The position numbers and the translations under genes were made by a program. Below, piece by piece: positions 16,947 through 25,574 of a DNA stretch of 64,000 bases. The notes under the pieces were generated by a model that saw nothing but the letters and a program-made list of their open reading frames with translations, was not told the DNA's origin and ran no database searches. Numbering within the stretch: the first letter of the stretch is position 1; every line of letters starts with the position of its first letter. Location: positions 62,001-126,000 of the forward strand of contig NZ_JAKGCU010000011.1 in assembly GCF_021556435.1 (NCBI RefSeq), in the 5' to 3' direction. Source of the DNA: Gordonia tangerina (lineage in GTDB: Bacteria; Actinomycetota; Actinomycetes; Mycobacteriales; Mycobacteriaceae).

Positions 16947-18329
16947 ATGACCGACAAGCGAAGCCGCATCGACCTACGTACCCGGGTGGACCACGACGAG
17001 CGCCGCGCCGAGGGCCGCGCGCTGCGGGCCGACGTCCCCATCGACGCCCACGATCACGCCGCGGTGTCGGCCACCCGACCTACCGTCCTCGACTTCATCG
17101 CGCACTCCAACGCGAACCGTCTCGAGCATTTGATCGGATTGCGCGTCGGGCGGATGATCGCCTCGCCGTTCACCTTCTTCCGCGGCTCGGCCGGCTTGAT
17201 GGCCGCCGACCTCGCGGGTTCACCGGCCACCGGTCTGACCGCGCAGCTGTGCGGGGACGCACATGCCGCGAACTTCGGTCTCTACGGCACCCCCGACGGC
17301 CAGATCGTGATGGACATCAACGATTTCGACGAGACCATCGAGGGTCCGTGGGAATGGGATCTGAAACGTGTGGCGACCAGCCTGGTGCTCGCCGGACGCG
17401 AGGGCGGCGTTGCCGAGTCCGGCTGTGTCGACGCCGCCGAGGACTCGGTGAAGTCGTACCGCCGCACCATGCGCGGGCTGGCGGAGGTGGGATTCCTGCG
17501 GTCCTGGAACGCGCTGCCCGACGAATCGGCACTGGAGCGGGTGAAGGCCGACGAGTTGCTCGACGACTTCGCGAAGGCGGCGAAGAAAGCGCGACGCAAC
17601 ACCAGCGCGAAGGTCGCCGCGAAGTGGACCGAGCATCTCGACGACCACGAAACCGGCATTCGCAGCAGACGTTTCGTCTCCGACCCACCGATCCTGACCG
17701 CAGTCGACCCAGCCGTGTCCGACGCCGTCGTCGACGGCCTCGAACGGTACGCCGACACGCTGCGCGAGTCGCGTCGCACGCTCATGGCGCGGTATTCCGT
17801 CGCCGACGTCGCGTTCCGTATCGTCGGCACCGGAAGCGTGGGTCTGCGCAACTATGTGGCGCTGCTGCTGGGCAACCACGACGAGGTCCTGGTGCTGCAA
17901 CTCAAGCAGGCCCAGCCCTCGGCGTTGGCCCCGTTTCTACCGGCGGCGACGCCCCGGCACGAAGGCAAGCGGATCGTCCGCGGCGCCCGCCTGGTCCAAT
18001 CCGAAACCGATATCCTGCTGGGCTGGACCACCATCGACGACCGGCCCTACATCGTGCGACAGTTCCGAAATCTCAAGGGCGACATCGACCCCACTGGGTT
18101 GGAACGCGACCACCTCGACGATTACGGCCGCCTGGCCGGAGCCCTGCTGGCCCGCGCGCACGCGCGGTCGCTGGACCCGCGACTGCTCGCCGGCTACTTC
18201 GAGGACGACTCCGATCTCGACGAGGTGATCGGCCGGTACGCGGTGCGCTACGCCGACCGCACCGAGGCGGACCATGAGACGCTGGTCGAGGCGGTCCGGG
18301 CCGGGCGGGTGCCCGCTGACGAGGGCTGA
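16947..18329 (+). CDS. DUF2252 family protein (kinase-fold-like)
   Basis: A 460-residue cytosolic protein of the DUF2252 family. Motifs seen are FFRGSAGLMAADL, LCGDAHAANFGLYG, MDINDFDETIEGPWEWDLKRVATS and LLLGNHDEVLVLQLKQA. GDAHAANFG followed by DINDFDE resembles the catalytic and metal-binding loops of aminoglycoside phosphotransferase-type kinases, so phosphotransfer is possible; no substrate is known. It follows the SerB1-like gene by 10 bp and ends one base before the convergent alcohol dehydrogenase gene, leaving no room for a separate terminator. Confidence 0.85.
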   Translation: MTDKRSRIDLRTRVDHDERRAEGRALRADVPIDAHDHAAVSATRPTVLDFIAHSNANRLEHLIGLRVGRMIASPFTFFRGSAGLMAADLAGSPATGLTAQLCGDAHAANFGLYGTPDGQIVMDINDFDETIEGPWEWDLKRVATSLVLAGREGGVAESGCVDAAEDSVKSYRRTMRGLAEVGFLRSWNALPDESALERVKADELLDDFAKAAKKARRNTSAKVAAKWTEHLDDHETGIRSRRFVSDPPILTAVDPAVSDAVVDGLERYADTLRESRRTLMARYSVADVAFRIVGTGSVGLRNYVALLLGNHDEVLVLQLKQAQPSALAPFLPAATPRHEGKRIVRGARLVQSETDILLGWTTIDDRPYIVRQFRNLKGDIDPTGLERDHLDDYGRLAGALLARAHARSLDPRLLAGYFEDDSDLDEVIGRYAVRYADRTEADHETLVEAVRAGRVPADEG

Positions 18330-18330
18330 T

Positions 18331-19494
18331 TCACAAACCGGTCTCGTCGGAGGTCGGATCGATGAGCACCTTCGCGTGGTGTTCAGCCGATCGGAGCGCC
18401 TCGAAGGCGGCCGCGACACCGCCGAGACCGACGGTCGCGGTGATCAGCGGACGCGGGTCCACCTTCTGATCGGCGATCATCTGCAGCGTGTCGTGGAATT
18501 CTCCTGGATCGTAAGCGAATACAAAGCGCAGCTCGATCTCCTTGTTGATCGGCATGGCCGGCCGGAAGGTGTCCGGCTGCATACACACCCCGACCACCAC
18601 CACCCGCGAACGGAACGGTGCGTGCGAGCAGATGTCCTCGATGATGCCGGGCACTCCGACGCATTCGAACACCACCGGCCCCTGCGGGGTGGCGCCGACC
18701 CGTTCGGCGGCCCGCATCACCTTCGCCCACGGTAGCCCGGGGATGCGCTGCAGATCGTGCATGGCGGAGAATGCGGTGTCGAACAGGTCGGACGCACTGG
18801 TGAGGTAGCGGCGCTTCTGGGCGGCGGCCTGCCACGGTGATTCCGACCGTGGGTCCACCACGACGTCGGCGCCGCAGCGCCACGCCAGATCCCGCCGGCC
18901 GGCCGAAAGGTCGGAGGCCACCACGGTCCGCACCCCGGCCGCCTTGAGCATCAGGATCACGGCCAGGCCGATGGGTCCGCAGCCGATCACCACCGCCACA
19001 TCACGTTTGCCGACATCTCCGCGACGCACGGCGTGATGGGCGACGGCCAGCGGCTCGGTGAGGGCGGCCAACTCCGCGGGCACCCCGTCGGGCACCGGCA
19101 TGGTGAGATCCTCGGAGACCAGCATCAGGTCGGCGTAAGCACCCGCCGCCTGCGCCGACAACCCGGTCAGATGGGCGTCGTCGCCGTGTTTGATCATCGG
19201 TACCGACACCACCGGCGTTCCCGGCGCCCAGCGTCGGCGGCACTTCGGGCCGTAGGAGACGACGTCGCCGGTGAACTCGTGACCCATCACCACCGACTCG
19301 GTCGAGCGCATGAAGTCGGGATAGCCGACCTCGGCGGCGACGTCGGCACTCGCATCGCCATGGGTGCGCGCGTGCAGATCGGACCCGCAGATGCCGGCGC
19401 GGATGACCCGAATCAGCACCTGGCCAGGTCCGGGTGTCGGGGTGGGGAGTTCGACCACGGAGAGCTCACCGTGCTGACACGCAACCGCCTTCAT
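18331..19494 (-). CDS. Zinc-dependent medium-chain alcohol dehydrogenase family protein
   Basis: A 387-residue NAD(P)-dependent oxidoreductase. The catalytic zinc ligands are visible (GICGSDLHAR and MGHEFTGDV), and the nucleotide-binding loop is VVIGCGPIGLAVILMLKAAG. The second zinc-binding loop with four closely spaced cysteines, found in classical alcohol dehydrogenases, is absent; only one cysteine (GPKCRRRW) lies in that region. An insertion of about 40 residues (KRRYLTSASDLFDTAFSAMH) follows the Rossmann fold. Substrate unknown. It lies alone between convergent DUF2252 and the co-directional acyltransferase. Confidence 0.87.
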   Translation of the reverse strand: MKAVACQHGELSVVELPTPTPGPGQVLIRVIRAGICGSDLHARTHGDASADVAAEVGYPDFMRSTESVVMGHEFTGDVVSYGPKCRRRWAPGTPVVSVPMIKHGDDAHLTGLSAQAAGAYADLMLVSEDLTMPVPDGVPAELAALTEPLAVAHHAVRRGDVGKRDVAVVIGCGPIGLAVILMLKAAGVRTVVASDLSAGRRDLAWRCGADVVVDPRSESPWQAAAQKRRYLTSASDLFDTAFSAMHDLQRIPGLPWAKVMRAAERVGATPQGPVVFECVGVPGIIEDICSHAPFRSRVVVVGVCMQPDTFRPAMPINKEIELRFVFAYDPGEFHDTLQMIADQKVDPRPLITATVGLGGVAAAFEALRSAEHHAKVLIDPTSDETGL

Positions 19495-19558
19495 CTACCC
19501 CGTCCCCTTCGCGACACTAGGCCGGCGCGCCTCGCTTCTCAGGGATCGGGCCCGCACC

Positions 19559-20770
19559 TCAGCCGAAGTAGACGCTACCGCGGCGACTGAGCATCCGGAA
19601 CAAGGTCTGCTGGATTTCCTCGCGGACGTGGTCGGTGAGGTCGAAGACCACCATCGGGTCGTCGGCCGACGACTCGTCATAAGAGCCGGTCTCGATGGGA
19701 CGGCCGAAGTGTATGTGCCACTTGGACGGTAGCGGCACCACACCCAGCGGTCCCAGCCACGGGAAGGTCGGTGTGATCGGAAAGTACGGCAGCCCAAGAA
19801 CTTTGGCGAGTGGCTTGAGGTCGGCGAGCATCGGGTAGATCTCTTCGGACCCGACGATGGAGACCGGGATGATCGGCGACGCGTTGCGCAGGGCCGTGGT
19901 GACGAACCCGCCGCGCCCGAACCGTTGCAGCTTGTAGCGGTCCTTGTAGAGCTTGCCGATCCCTTTGTATCCCTCGGGCCACACCGCGGTCAGCTCGCCG
20001 GCCCGCAGCAGCCGGTCGGCATCCGAGGTGCACGCTACCGTGGCTCCTATGCGGCGAGCCACCTCACCGACCGCCGGAGTCTCAAAAGCCATGTCGGCGG
20101 CCAGAAGTCGGAGGTGCCGACCGGTGGGGTGATTGTCACGGACGGCCAGCGAGGTCATCACGGCATCGATCGGCAAGGTGCCGGCATGGTTGGCCACCAG
20201 CAGCGCACCGCCCTCCACCGGGAGGTTCTCGACGCCGGACACCTCGACCCGAAACCAGTTGTCATACACTTGTCGCACCGCGGGGAACCACACCGACTCG
20301 GTGAAATGCGGGTCGAAGCCGAACTCGTCGACCTCATAGTCACCGGTCATCCGCTCCCGGATGAAGCCCGCGGTGGCGGTCAGCGAGTCGGCCACCGCAC
20401 CGCGCAATCCGGACAGCGAGAACAACGGACTCGAACGGGTGGGCCCGAGGTGTTCCACACCAAGCGACTCGGCGGGCAGTCGGACCTCGTCACTGATCGG
20501 CGTCACCTGCGCCGCGGGCCTGCCGAAGCCATCGGTGTTGGGATGTCCGAGTTGTGACGGTTGGGAAGACTTTCCTTGCGCGGGCGTCGATTTCGTGACG
20601 TTTCCGCCGGTTTGCTGACTGGGATGTCGCCGGCGCCCCTGCTCGCGGACCGAGTTGCGACTGCCTCGTGATTCCACCGCGCCCCCAGGGGTCGCATACA
20701 GCTGGATCACTTTCGCGGTACGTGCGTCCGTCGCGCCGCCACCTGCCAAGATCCTCACCTCTGCGTCCAT
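19559..20770 (-). CDS. 1-acyl-sn-glycerol-3-phosphate acyltransferase-like protein
   Basis: A 403-residue protein of the PlsC-like acyltransferase superfamily. The HxxxxD catalytic motif is in VANHAGTLPIDAVM, the second motif region is WPEGYKGIGK, and PIIPVSIVGSEE forms the later substrate-contact block. The first 110 residues are poorly conserved low-complexity sequence, and the start at 20770 is uncertain because no ribosome binding site is obvious. It corresponds in position to Rv0502, next to the epimerase homologue. It probably transfers an acyl chain to a lipid acceptor at the membrane; acceptor unknown. Confidence 0.85.
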   Translation of the reverse strand: MDAEVRILAGGGATDARTAKVIQLYATPGGAVESRGSRNSVREQGRRRHPSQQTGGNVTKSTPAQGKSSQPSQLGHPNTDGFGRPAAQVTPISDEVRLPAESLGVEHLGPTRSSPLFSLSGLRGAVADSLTATAGFIRERMTGDYEVDEFGFDPHFTESVWFPAVRQVYDNWFRVEVSGVENLPVEGGALLVANHAGTLPIDAVMTSLAVRDNHPTGRHLRLLAADMAFETPAVGEVARRIGATVACTSDADRLLRAGELTAVWPEGYKGIGKLYKDRYKLQRFGRGGFVTTALRNASPIIPVSIVGSEEIYPMLADLKPLAKVLGLPYFPITPTFPWLGPLGVVPLPSKWHIHFGRPIETGSYDESSADDPMVVFDLTDHVREEIQQTLFRMLSRRGSVYFG

Positions 20771-20930
20771 TGATCTGATCAGCCCCGACGTCCACTTCGG
20801 CGATCAGCCTCTATGGTACGCGCGCCCTGAGTGGGTCTGGCGTCCAAGTGTAGAGGCTGCGTCACCGTTGTGCTTGATTGTGTGGCAAGTCGCAGACAAA
20901 TCGGACTAGTCGCCATTCACATCACTGTCG

Positions 20931-21989
20931 TCATTGCAGCTGATGCGCCGCGCCAACGACTTTCCGCTCGAACGCACGCCACGTATCCGGACCGACGACC
21001 GGTTGCGAGCCACCGCGCGCAATGAAGTCGTCGACCGTCTCGAGAGTGGTGAACTTGGGCACGAAGCCGAGCTCCACCCGCATCCGCGTCGTATCGAGAA
21101 CGCGCCCGTGTGTGAGGTACTCGGTCTGACTCGAGCGCAACTTCGCCGAACGCAGGTCCTGGAAGACGCCGGTGATCGGCGCGAGCAGACTGCTGGGCAC
21201 CGGCAGTTCGACGTGCCCGATCCGACGGATCGCCTGTGTCAGAGTCACCACGCCCTCACCGGAGACGTTGAACGTCCCCGGCTTGCCGGTCAGCGTCACG
21301 TGTTCCATCGCCGCGAGCGCATCCTCCTCGTGCAGGAACTGCAGCCGCGGCTGGTAGCCGATCACCGTCGGCACGACGGGCAGGGACAGATACGACCCCA
21401 TCCGGGTGTTGATCCGTGGGCCGAGGATCGCCTGCGGGCGCACGATGGTGACCTCGATGTCCTGTCGGCGCCGGCCGAGACCACGCACGTAGCCCTCGAT
21501 GTCGAGCAGGTCGCGCCCATATCCGCGTTTGGGTTCACGGCGCGCGGGGGTCTCCTCGGAGAAGTGCGACGGGTCGCGCCCGCTCGCGCCGTAGACCATC
21601 GCGGTGGAGCGCAGGATGAGCCGCTTGACCGACGGACTGCGCTGGGCGGCCGCGCACACCTGCATCGCGCCGACGACGTTGAACTCCTTGATCGCGGCCG
21701 AATGCGGTGCGGTCTCCATGATCGAGGTCGCCGCATGCACCACCGTGTCGACCTCGTAGCCGGCGATGGCCTTCGCGATGGCCGGCCGTCGGATGTCCAG
21801 GCGCAGGAACTCCGCGCGCCCCATCCGGCGCAGCAGGTCCTTACGCGGCACCCGGGAGTCGACGGCGAGCACCCGCTCGATGGCGGGGTTGGCCGCCAGC
21901 CGCGCGACCAGGTAGCCGCCGAGGAACGTGGACGCGCCCGTGACCAGGACGGTCCGGGGCGGTGCGGACTGCTCGTCGGACATGGTCAC
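20931..21989 (-). CDS. NAD-dependent epimerase/dehydratase family protein, GalE2-like
   Basis: A 352-residue extended SDR protein. The N-terminal nucleotide loop is VLVTGASTFLGGYLVARL and the conserved HAATS and RSTAMVYG segments follow. The usual catalytic YxxxK is replaced by YGRDL, so the lysine is missing and classical epimerase chemistry is doubtful. It matches the position of Rv0501, named galE2 in M. tuberculosis. Start codons at 21989 and 21983 are both in frame. It lies upstream of the acyltransferase gene and after the small ribosomal protein gene, all on the minus strand. Confidence 0.85.
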   Translation of the reverse strand: MTMSDEQSAPPRTVLVTGASTFLGGYLVARLAANPAIERVLAVDSRVPRKDLLRRMGRAEFLRLDIRRPAIAKAIAGYEVDTVVHAATSIMETAPHSAAIKEFNVVGAMQVCAAAQRSPSVKRLILRSTAMVYGASGRDPSHFSEETPARREPKRGYGRDLLDIEGYVRGLGRRRQDIEVTIVRPQAILGPRINTRMGSYLSLPVVPTVIGYQPRLQFLHEEDALAAMEHVTLTGKPGTFNVSGEGVVTLTQAIRRIGHVELPVPSSLLAPITGVFQDLRSAKLRSSQTEYLTHGRVLDTTRMRVELGFVPKFTTLETVDDFIARGGSQPVVGPDTWRAFERKVVGAAHQLQ

Positions 21990-22031
21990 AGGTTAGCTGC
22001 GACGGCCGCGACGCGCCCGGCCACCACACAC

Positions 22032-22065
22032 GAAGGGGCCCGACCGTCATCGGTCGGGCCCCTTC
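22032..22065 (-). terminator. Hairpin terminator after the small ribosomal protein gene
   Basis: A perfect 15-bp stem GAAGGGGCCCGACCG / CGGTCGGGCCCCTTC with a four-base loop (TCAT). It lies nine bases beyond the stop codon at 22074 and just upstream of the epimerase gene. There is no clear T-run, as is frequent in actinobacterial terminators. Confidence 0.75.
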
Positions 22066-22073
22066 TTCGACGA

Positions 22074-22175
22074 CTATTTGCCGAGTTTACGACGCTGCAC
22101 CCGGGTACGTCGCAGCAGCTTGCGGTGCTTCTTCTTCGACATGCGCTTGCGGCGCTTCTTGATCACTGAACCCAT
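22074..22175 (-). CDS. Small basic 30S ribosomal protein bS22 (bTHXc / AURKAIP1-like)
   Basis: A 33-residue, extremely basic protein ([20 protein letters not shown]...). Twenty of its residues are Lys or Arg. It matches the actinobacterial small ribosomal protein (Rv0500B type) that shares the AURKAIP1/COX24 C-terminal motif [16 protein letters not shown]. It is too short for most gene finders. Conserved order with the small helix-turn-helix gene and proC supports the call. A hairpin terminator lies immediately downstream. Confidence 0.93.
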
Positions 22176-22288
22176 TTGGGTGCTTCCTCACAGTTGACGC
22201 GGTTACTACTGATTTCTCTGGTGTGCCCAGCCGGTGCATGACGCGACGCGGGGGCATCAGCACGCGACCTCCCACATTACCGGTCGGT

Positions 22289-22345
22289 GTGGATCAGAAG
22301 AAATCGGGTGGATCAGAAGAAATCGGGTGGATCAGAAGAAATCGG
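22289..22345. repeat. Three perfect 19-bp tandem repeats
   Basis: GTGGATCAGAAGAAATCGG is repeated three times without mismatch (22289-22307, 22308-22326, 22327-22345). They lie in the 250-bp gap between the stop of the helix-turn-helix gene and the start of the bS22 gene. They are unrelated to the 21-bp families and could be either a variable-number repeat or repeated binding sites. Confidence 0.9.
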
Positions 22346-22358
22346 GTCGCATATGCCA

Positions 22359-22407
22359 CGACTCCCTCGGCAGGTCGCATCGTCGGTGCGACCTGCCGAG
22401 GGAGTCG
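22359..22407 (-). terminator. Long perfect hairpin after the helix-turn-helix gene
   Basis: Arms of 21 bp (22359-22379 and 22387-22407; CGACTCCCTCGGCAGGTCGC...) are perfectly complementary around a seven-base loop. It begins 19 bp beyond the stop at 22426. No T-run follows, so it may act as a stem-only terminator. Confidence 0.7.
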
Positions 22408-22425
22408 GGTCGATTCGGGGCCGGC

Positions 22426-22659
22426 CTAACCGACGTCGAAGTACGAGGTCTCCAGGTAATCGTGCACGGCCTTGGCGTGAACTCGGAACGAGCGGCCCAC
22501 GCGCACGGCCGGGAGCTCGCCACTGTGCACGAGCCGGTAGACCGTCATCTTCGATACGCGCATCAGGGATGCGACCTCGGCGACCGTGAGGAACTGCGAA
22601 CCCGAGGCCGCGTTGCTCACTGCGCCGGTCCTGTCACCAGGCTTGTCTGCAGGTGCCAT
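22426..22659 (-). CDS. Small excisionase/BldC-like DNA-binding protein
   Basis: A 77-residue protein with a MerR-type helix-turn-helix, FLTVAEVASLMRVSKMTVYR, followed by the wing LPAVRVGRSFRVHAKAVHDYL. The family is often annotated as excisionase, but in actinobacteria small chromosomal members such as BldC act as transcription factors. It occupies the place of Rv0500A between proC and the bS22 gene. No integrase or phage gene is nearby, so an excision role is unlikely. Target genes are unknown. Confidence 0.88.
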   Translation of the reverse strand: MAPADKPGDRTGAVSNAASGSQFLTVAEVASLMRVSKMTVYRLVHSGELPAVRVGRSFRVHAKAVHDYLETSYFDVG

Positions 22660-22848
22660 GAATTACTCATACCTCCGAAGCACGCGTCGCGGCCGCCGGC
22701 TTCCCCTCCGGCGGACACCAGACACGCACGTGCTTAAAGAAGCTTAGCGTGGCTGATGTGAAAAAAGCGACGTGAGTTGTGTGAAAAATGTGCCCGAAAC
22801 CGGCACCCACCCCCACATCCTGGGGTTTCCCGCGAATCTACCCCAAAA

Positions 22849-23718
22849 TCATGGGGCGTCGACGTCGCTCCGGCCCGAGTTGGCGCCTCCCAAACCCTCA
22901 ACGTCGGGTCGATGTCCGGCCTTCTTGGAGACCGCCGCGCACGCCCGGGTGGCCTCGTAGACACCGTGACGGAAGCCGTTGGCCTCGAACTGTCGGATCG
23001 CCGCGGCGGTGGTTCCACCGGGTGAGGTCACCGCGGCCCGCAGGTCCACCGGCGACAACCCGGACTCGCTGAGCAGCAGCCCGGCGCCGCGGACCGTCTG
23101 CACGGTCAGTTCGGCGGCCTGCGGCCGGCTCAGCCCGAGAGCGACACCGGCGTCGATCATCGCTTCGGCCATCAGGAACACATATGCCGGCCCCGACCCG
23201 GACACCGCGGTCACCGCGTCCATCTGCTTTTCGGGCACCACCGCCACCTTGCCGACCGTCTCGAGCAGGCGCACCACCGCGGCGAGTTGGTCGTCGCCGA
23301 CGTAGCGGCCCACCGACACCGCGGACATGGCCTCGTTGACCAGCATCGGCGTATTGGGCATCACCCGCACCACCGGCGAACCCGCCTGCAGACCGTTCTC
23401 GTAGCGCGACAACGGCAGGCCGGCGACCAGCGTTACGGTCACCCGCTCGGACTCGGCGTCGTCGTCGGCGCTGGACAGTTCGCGCAGGACCGAATCGACG
23501 TCGTCGGGTTTGATGGCCAGGAACACGTACTGCGCGCCCTCGGCCGCCGACGTGACGTCGGTGACCAGCACGCCGTACTCGTCGGCGATCTCCTTGGCCC
23601 GTTTGTCCATCTTCTCGGCCACGACAAGGTCCTTGGTCTGCTTGCCGGACTGGATCAGTCCGGCCAGCAGCGCTTCGCCGATCTTGCCGCCGCCGACGAT
23701 GGCGATGCGTTCACTCAC
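22849..23718 (-). CDS. proC: Pyrroline-5-carboxylate reductase
   Basis: A 289-residue enzyme that reduces pyrroline-5-carboxylate to proline with NAD(P)H, the last step of proline synthesis. The Rossmann loop AIVGGGKIGEALLAGLI opens the protein. The conserved C-terminal segments AVSGSGPAYVFLMAEAMID and VTSPGGTTAAAIRQFE are both present. The final 30 residues are a non-conserved, hydrophilic extension ending in VDAP. It is followed on the same strand by the small helix-turn-helix gene after 189 bp. Confidence 0.96.
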   Translation of the reverse strand: MSERIAIVGGGKIGEALLAGLIQSGKQTKDLVVAEKMDKRAKEIADEYGVLVTDVTSAAEGAQYVFLAIKPDDVDSVLRELSSADDDAESERVTVTLVAGLPLSRYENGLQAGSPVVRVMPNTPMLVNEAMSAVSVGRYVGDDQLAAVVRLLETVGKVAVVPEKQMDAVTAVSGSGPAYVFLMAEAMIDAGVALGLSRPQAAELTVQTVRGAGLLLSESGLSPVDLRAAVTSPGGTTAAAIRQFEANGFRHGVYEATRACAAVSKKAGHRPDVEGLGGANSGRSDVDAP

Positions 23719-23778
23719 AGGTGGACCTTTCTGAATTCACGTCTGGTCTTTCGATTCCGGGTCTCGCGGATGTCGCGG

Positions 23779-24633
23779 TCACGACCGCTGCGGGATGAGG
23801 GCCAGCTGCCGCGACTGCGCGACGACCGTTCCGGTCGAGTCCACCACGAGGTGGTCTTCCTCGAACATTCCGGGTCCCACCTCGGTGCTCGTCGCGGCGA
23901 ATCGCAGCCACCCCGGCGCCGGGTGACGTCGCACGTAAGTGGTCAACTGCACGGTCGGCGCCCACCCGAACAGGGCGAGGTTCATCACCACCGGCGGCGA
24001 GATGTCACACACCAGCACGGCGAAATCGGTGTCGGGCTCACTGCCCTTGGGGCGGACCCAGCCACGCACCACGGGTTCGCCGGTCTCTCCCCGCACCACC
24101 GGGAAGGTCGCCGGGTCGAGCACCAGGTCCAGGGCCGGGCCCAGATGGTTGACCTCCGCGATCGGTGACTTGTCCAACCCGATGCCGTCGACGGGAGGTT
24201 CGGCCGGGGTGCCGTCGAGGACGGTCGGTGCCGAATGATGCGGCGCCCCGGTATCGGGGCGCGCGCAGGTCACCGACGACGACACCATGGTGCGGCCGTT
24301 TTGCACCGCGTCGACCGTCATCACCGTCACCGTGCGACCGCGCTTGCGGACCACGATCTCGAGGTCGACGTCCGCGGCGTCCGGCGCGGTGAGGTAGTCG
24401 CTGGTGATGGCGACCGGCATCTTGGCGTCCGCGCCCGCACCGGCCGCCTCGTCGGCGGCGAGTTCGCCGAGTGCCCGGGCCGCGGCGTGCGCCACCACCA
24501 TCTGCAAACTCCCACCGTGGACCTTCGGTCCGATCGTGAACACCGGATCGATGGTCGTGCGATACGTGATGGCATCGGCACCCGTCCGGGACACCTCGGT
24601 GAGGTCCAGTACGTCGGCAAGCTTCTGACTCAT
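23779..24633 (-). CDS. Acyl-CoA thioesterase-like double hot-dog protein
   Basis: A 284-residue protein that appears to contain two hot-dog domains, like TesB and related thioesterases (VHGGSLQMVVAHAAARAL in the first; MNLALFGWAPTVQLTTYVRR and VDSTGTVVAQSRQLALIPQ in the second). It would hydrolyse acyl-CoA to free acid and CoA. The start at 24633 gives MSQKLADVL; upstream residues in the longer frame are not credible. The position, between proC and the isomerase-like gene, matches Rv0499 of M. tuberculosis. Chain-length preference is unknown. Confidence 0.8.
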   Translation of the reverse strand: MSQKLADVLDLTEVSRTGADAITYRTTIDPVFTIGPKVHGGSLQMVVAHAAARALGELAADEAAGAGADAKMPVAITSDYLTAPDAADVDLEIVVRKRGRTVTVMTVDAVQNGRTMVSSSVTCARPDTGAPHHSAPTVLDGTPAEPPVDGIGLDKSPIAEVNHLGPALDLVLDPATFPVVRGETGEPVVRGWVRPKGSEPDTDFAVLVCDISPPVVMNLALFGWAPTVQLTTYVRRHPAPGWLRFAATSTEVGPGMFEEDHLVVDSTGTVVAQSRQLALIPQRS

Positions 24634-24664
24634 GGCTCGTCGCCTCCTCGGCAGTGCCGGGGAT

Positions 24665-25570
24665 TCAGTTGCGTTCGGAACGCACCCGCCCGGCATCGTC
24701 GGACGGCAGCCCCCGTGCGAGGTGCCGCCGCGCAAAATCTAGCGAACGTGCCAGTAGCGCACTGCGTTCGGGTTTGGTGCGGGCCGAACTCGTTGTGACC
24801 TCGAGCACAACGGCTCCGCTGAAGTCGCTGTCGGCCAGTCGGCGGCACACCTGCGCGCAGGGCTGATCACCGTCGCCGGGCAGCAGATGTTCGTCGGTGG
24901 CCGCGCCGTCCCCGTCGGCGAGATGCAGATGGTTCAGGCCCGTGCCCATTCGATCGAACATCGCGAGCGCATCCACACCCGCCGTCGCCGTGTGGGACAG
25001 GTCGAGGGTGTAGTGCGCGTAGCCGTCGTCGGTCGGGTCGATGGACTTGCCGAATGCCGATGCCGATGGTCCCGGCCCGCCGCCGCGTTGCCGGAGTCGA
25101 CGTGCCGAGCGTTCCCCGGCACCGAACAGCCGATCGGCGCGCATCGGAAACATGTTCTCCACCGCGATGGCGATCCCGCTGTCGTCCTCGAGTTCGGCGA
25201 CCAGGTCGTCAAAACCGTCGACGTAGGCCCGTTGCCACCGAAACGGCGGATGCACCACGACAGTCTGCGCCCCGAGATCCTCGGCCGCCTGTACCGACCG
25301 CCCGAGCTTCACCAACGGATCGCGGCCCCACACCCGCTGCGAGATCAACAGGCACGGCGCATGCACCGACAGAACCGGAACCTGATAGCGCTCGGACAAG
25401 TACTCGACGTGCTTGATGTCCTGGCTGACCGGTTCACCCCACACCATCAGTTCGACGCCGTCGAAGCCGAGTTCGGCAGCGTAGACGAATGCCGCCTCGG
25501 TGTTCTGCGGGTACACCGAGGCCGTGGACAGACCGACGGGGATCTCGTCGCGAACGAGTGGTGGGGTCAT
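24665..25570 (-). CDS. Sugar phosphate isomerase/epimerase family (TIM barrel)
   Basis: A 301-residue AP endonuclease 2-type TIM barrel. Visible strand-end motifs are VELMVWGE, VVHPPFRWQRAYVDGF, IAVENMFPM, YTLDLSHTATAG and NHLHLADGDG; the Glu, His and Asp residues at these positions usually bind a divalent metal. The family contains isomerases, epimerases and nucleases, and this member cannot be placed further. It corresponds to Rv0498. It starts only four bases after the stop of the upstream acidic membrane protein gene, which suggests one transcript. Confidence 0.85.
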   Translation of the reverse strand: MTPPLVRDEIPVGLSTASVYPQNTEAAFVYAAELGFDGVELMVWGEPVSQDIKHVEYLSERYQVPVLSVHAPCLLISQRVWGRDPLVKLGRSVQAAEDLGAQTVVVHPPFRWQRAYVDGFDDLVAELEDDSGIAIAVENMFPMRADRLFGAGERSARRLRQRGGGPGPSASAFGKSIDPTDDGYAHYTLDLSHTATAGVDALAMFDRMGTGLNHLHLADGDGAATDEHLLPGDGDQPCAQVCRRLADSDFSGAVVLEVTTSSARTKPERSALLARSLDFARRHLARGLPSDDAGRVRSERN

Positions 25571-25574
25571 TCGG

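Noticed and set aside
22426..22659. Excisionase of an integrated element
   Set aside because: No integrase, attachment site or phage gene is nearby, and the gene has the same neighbours in mycobacteria.
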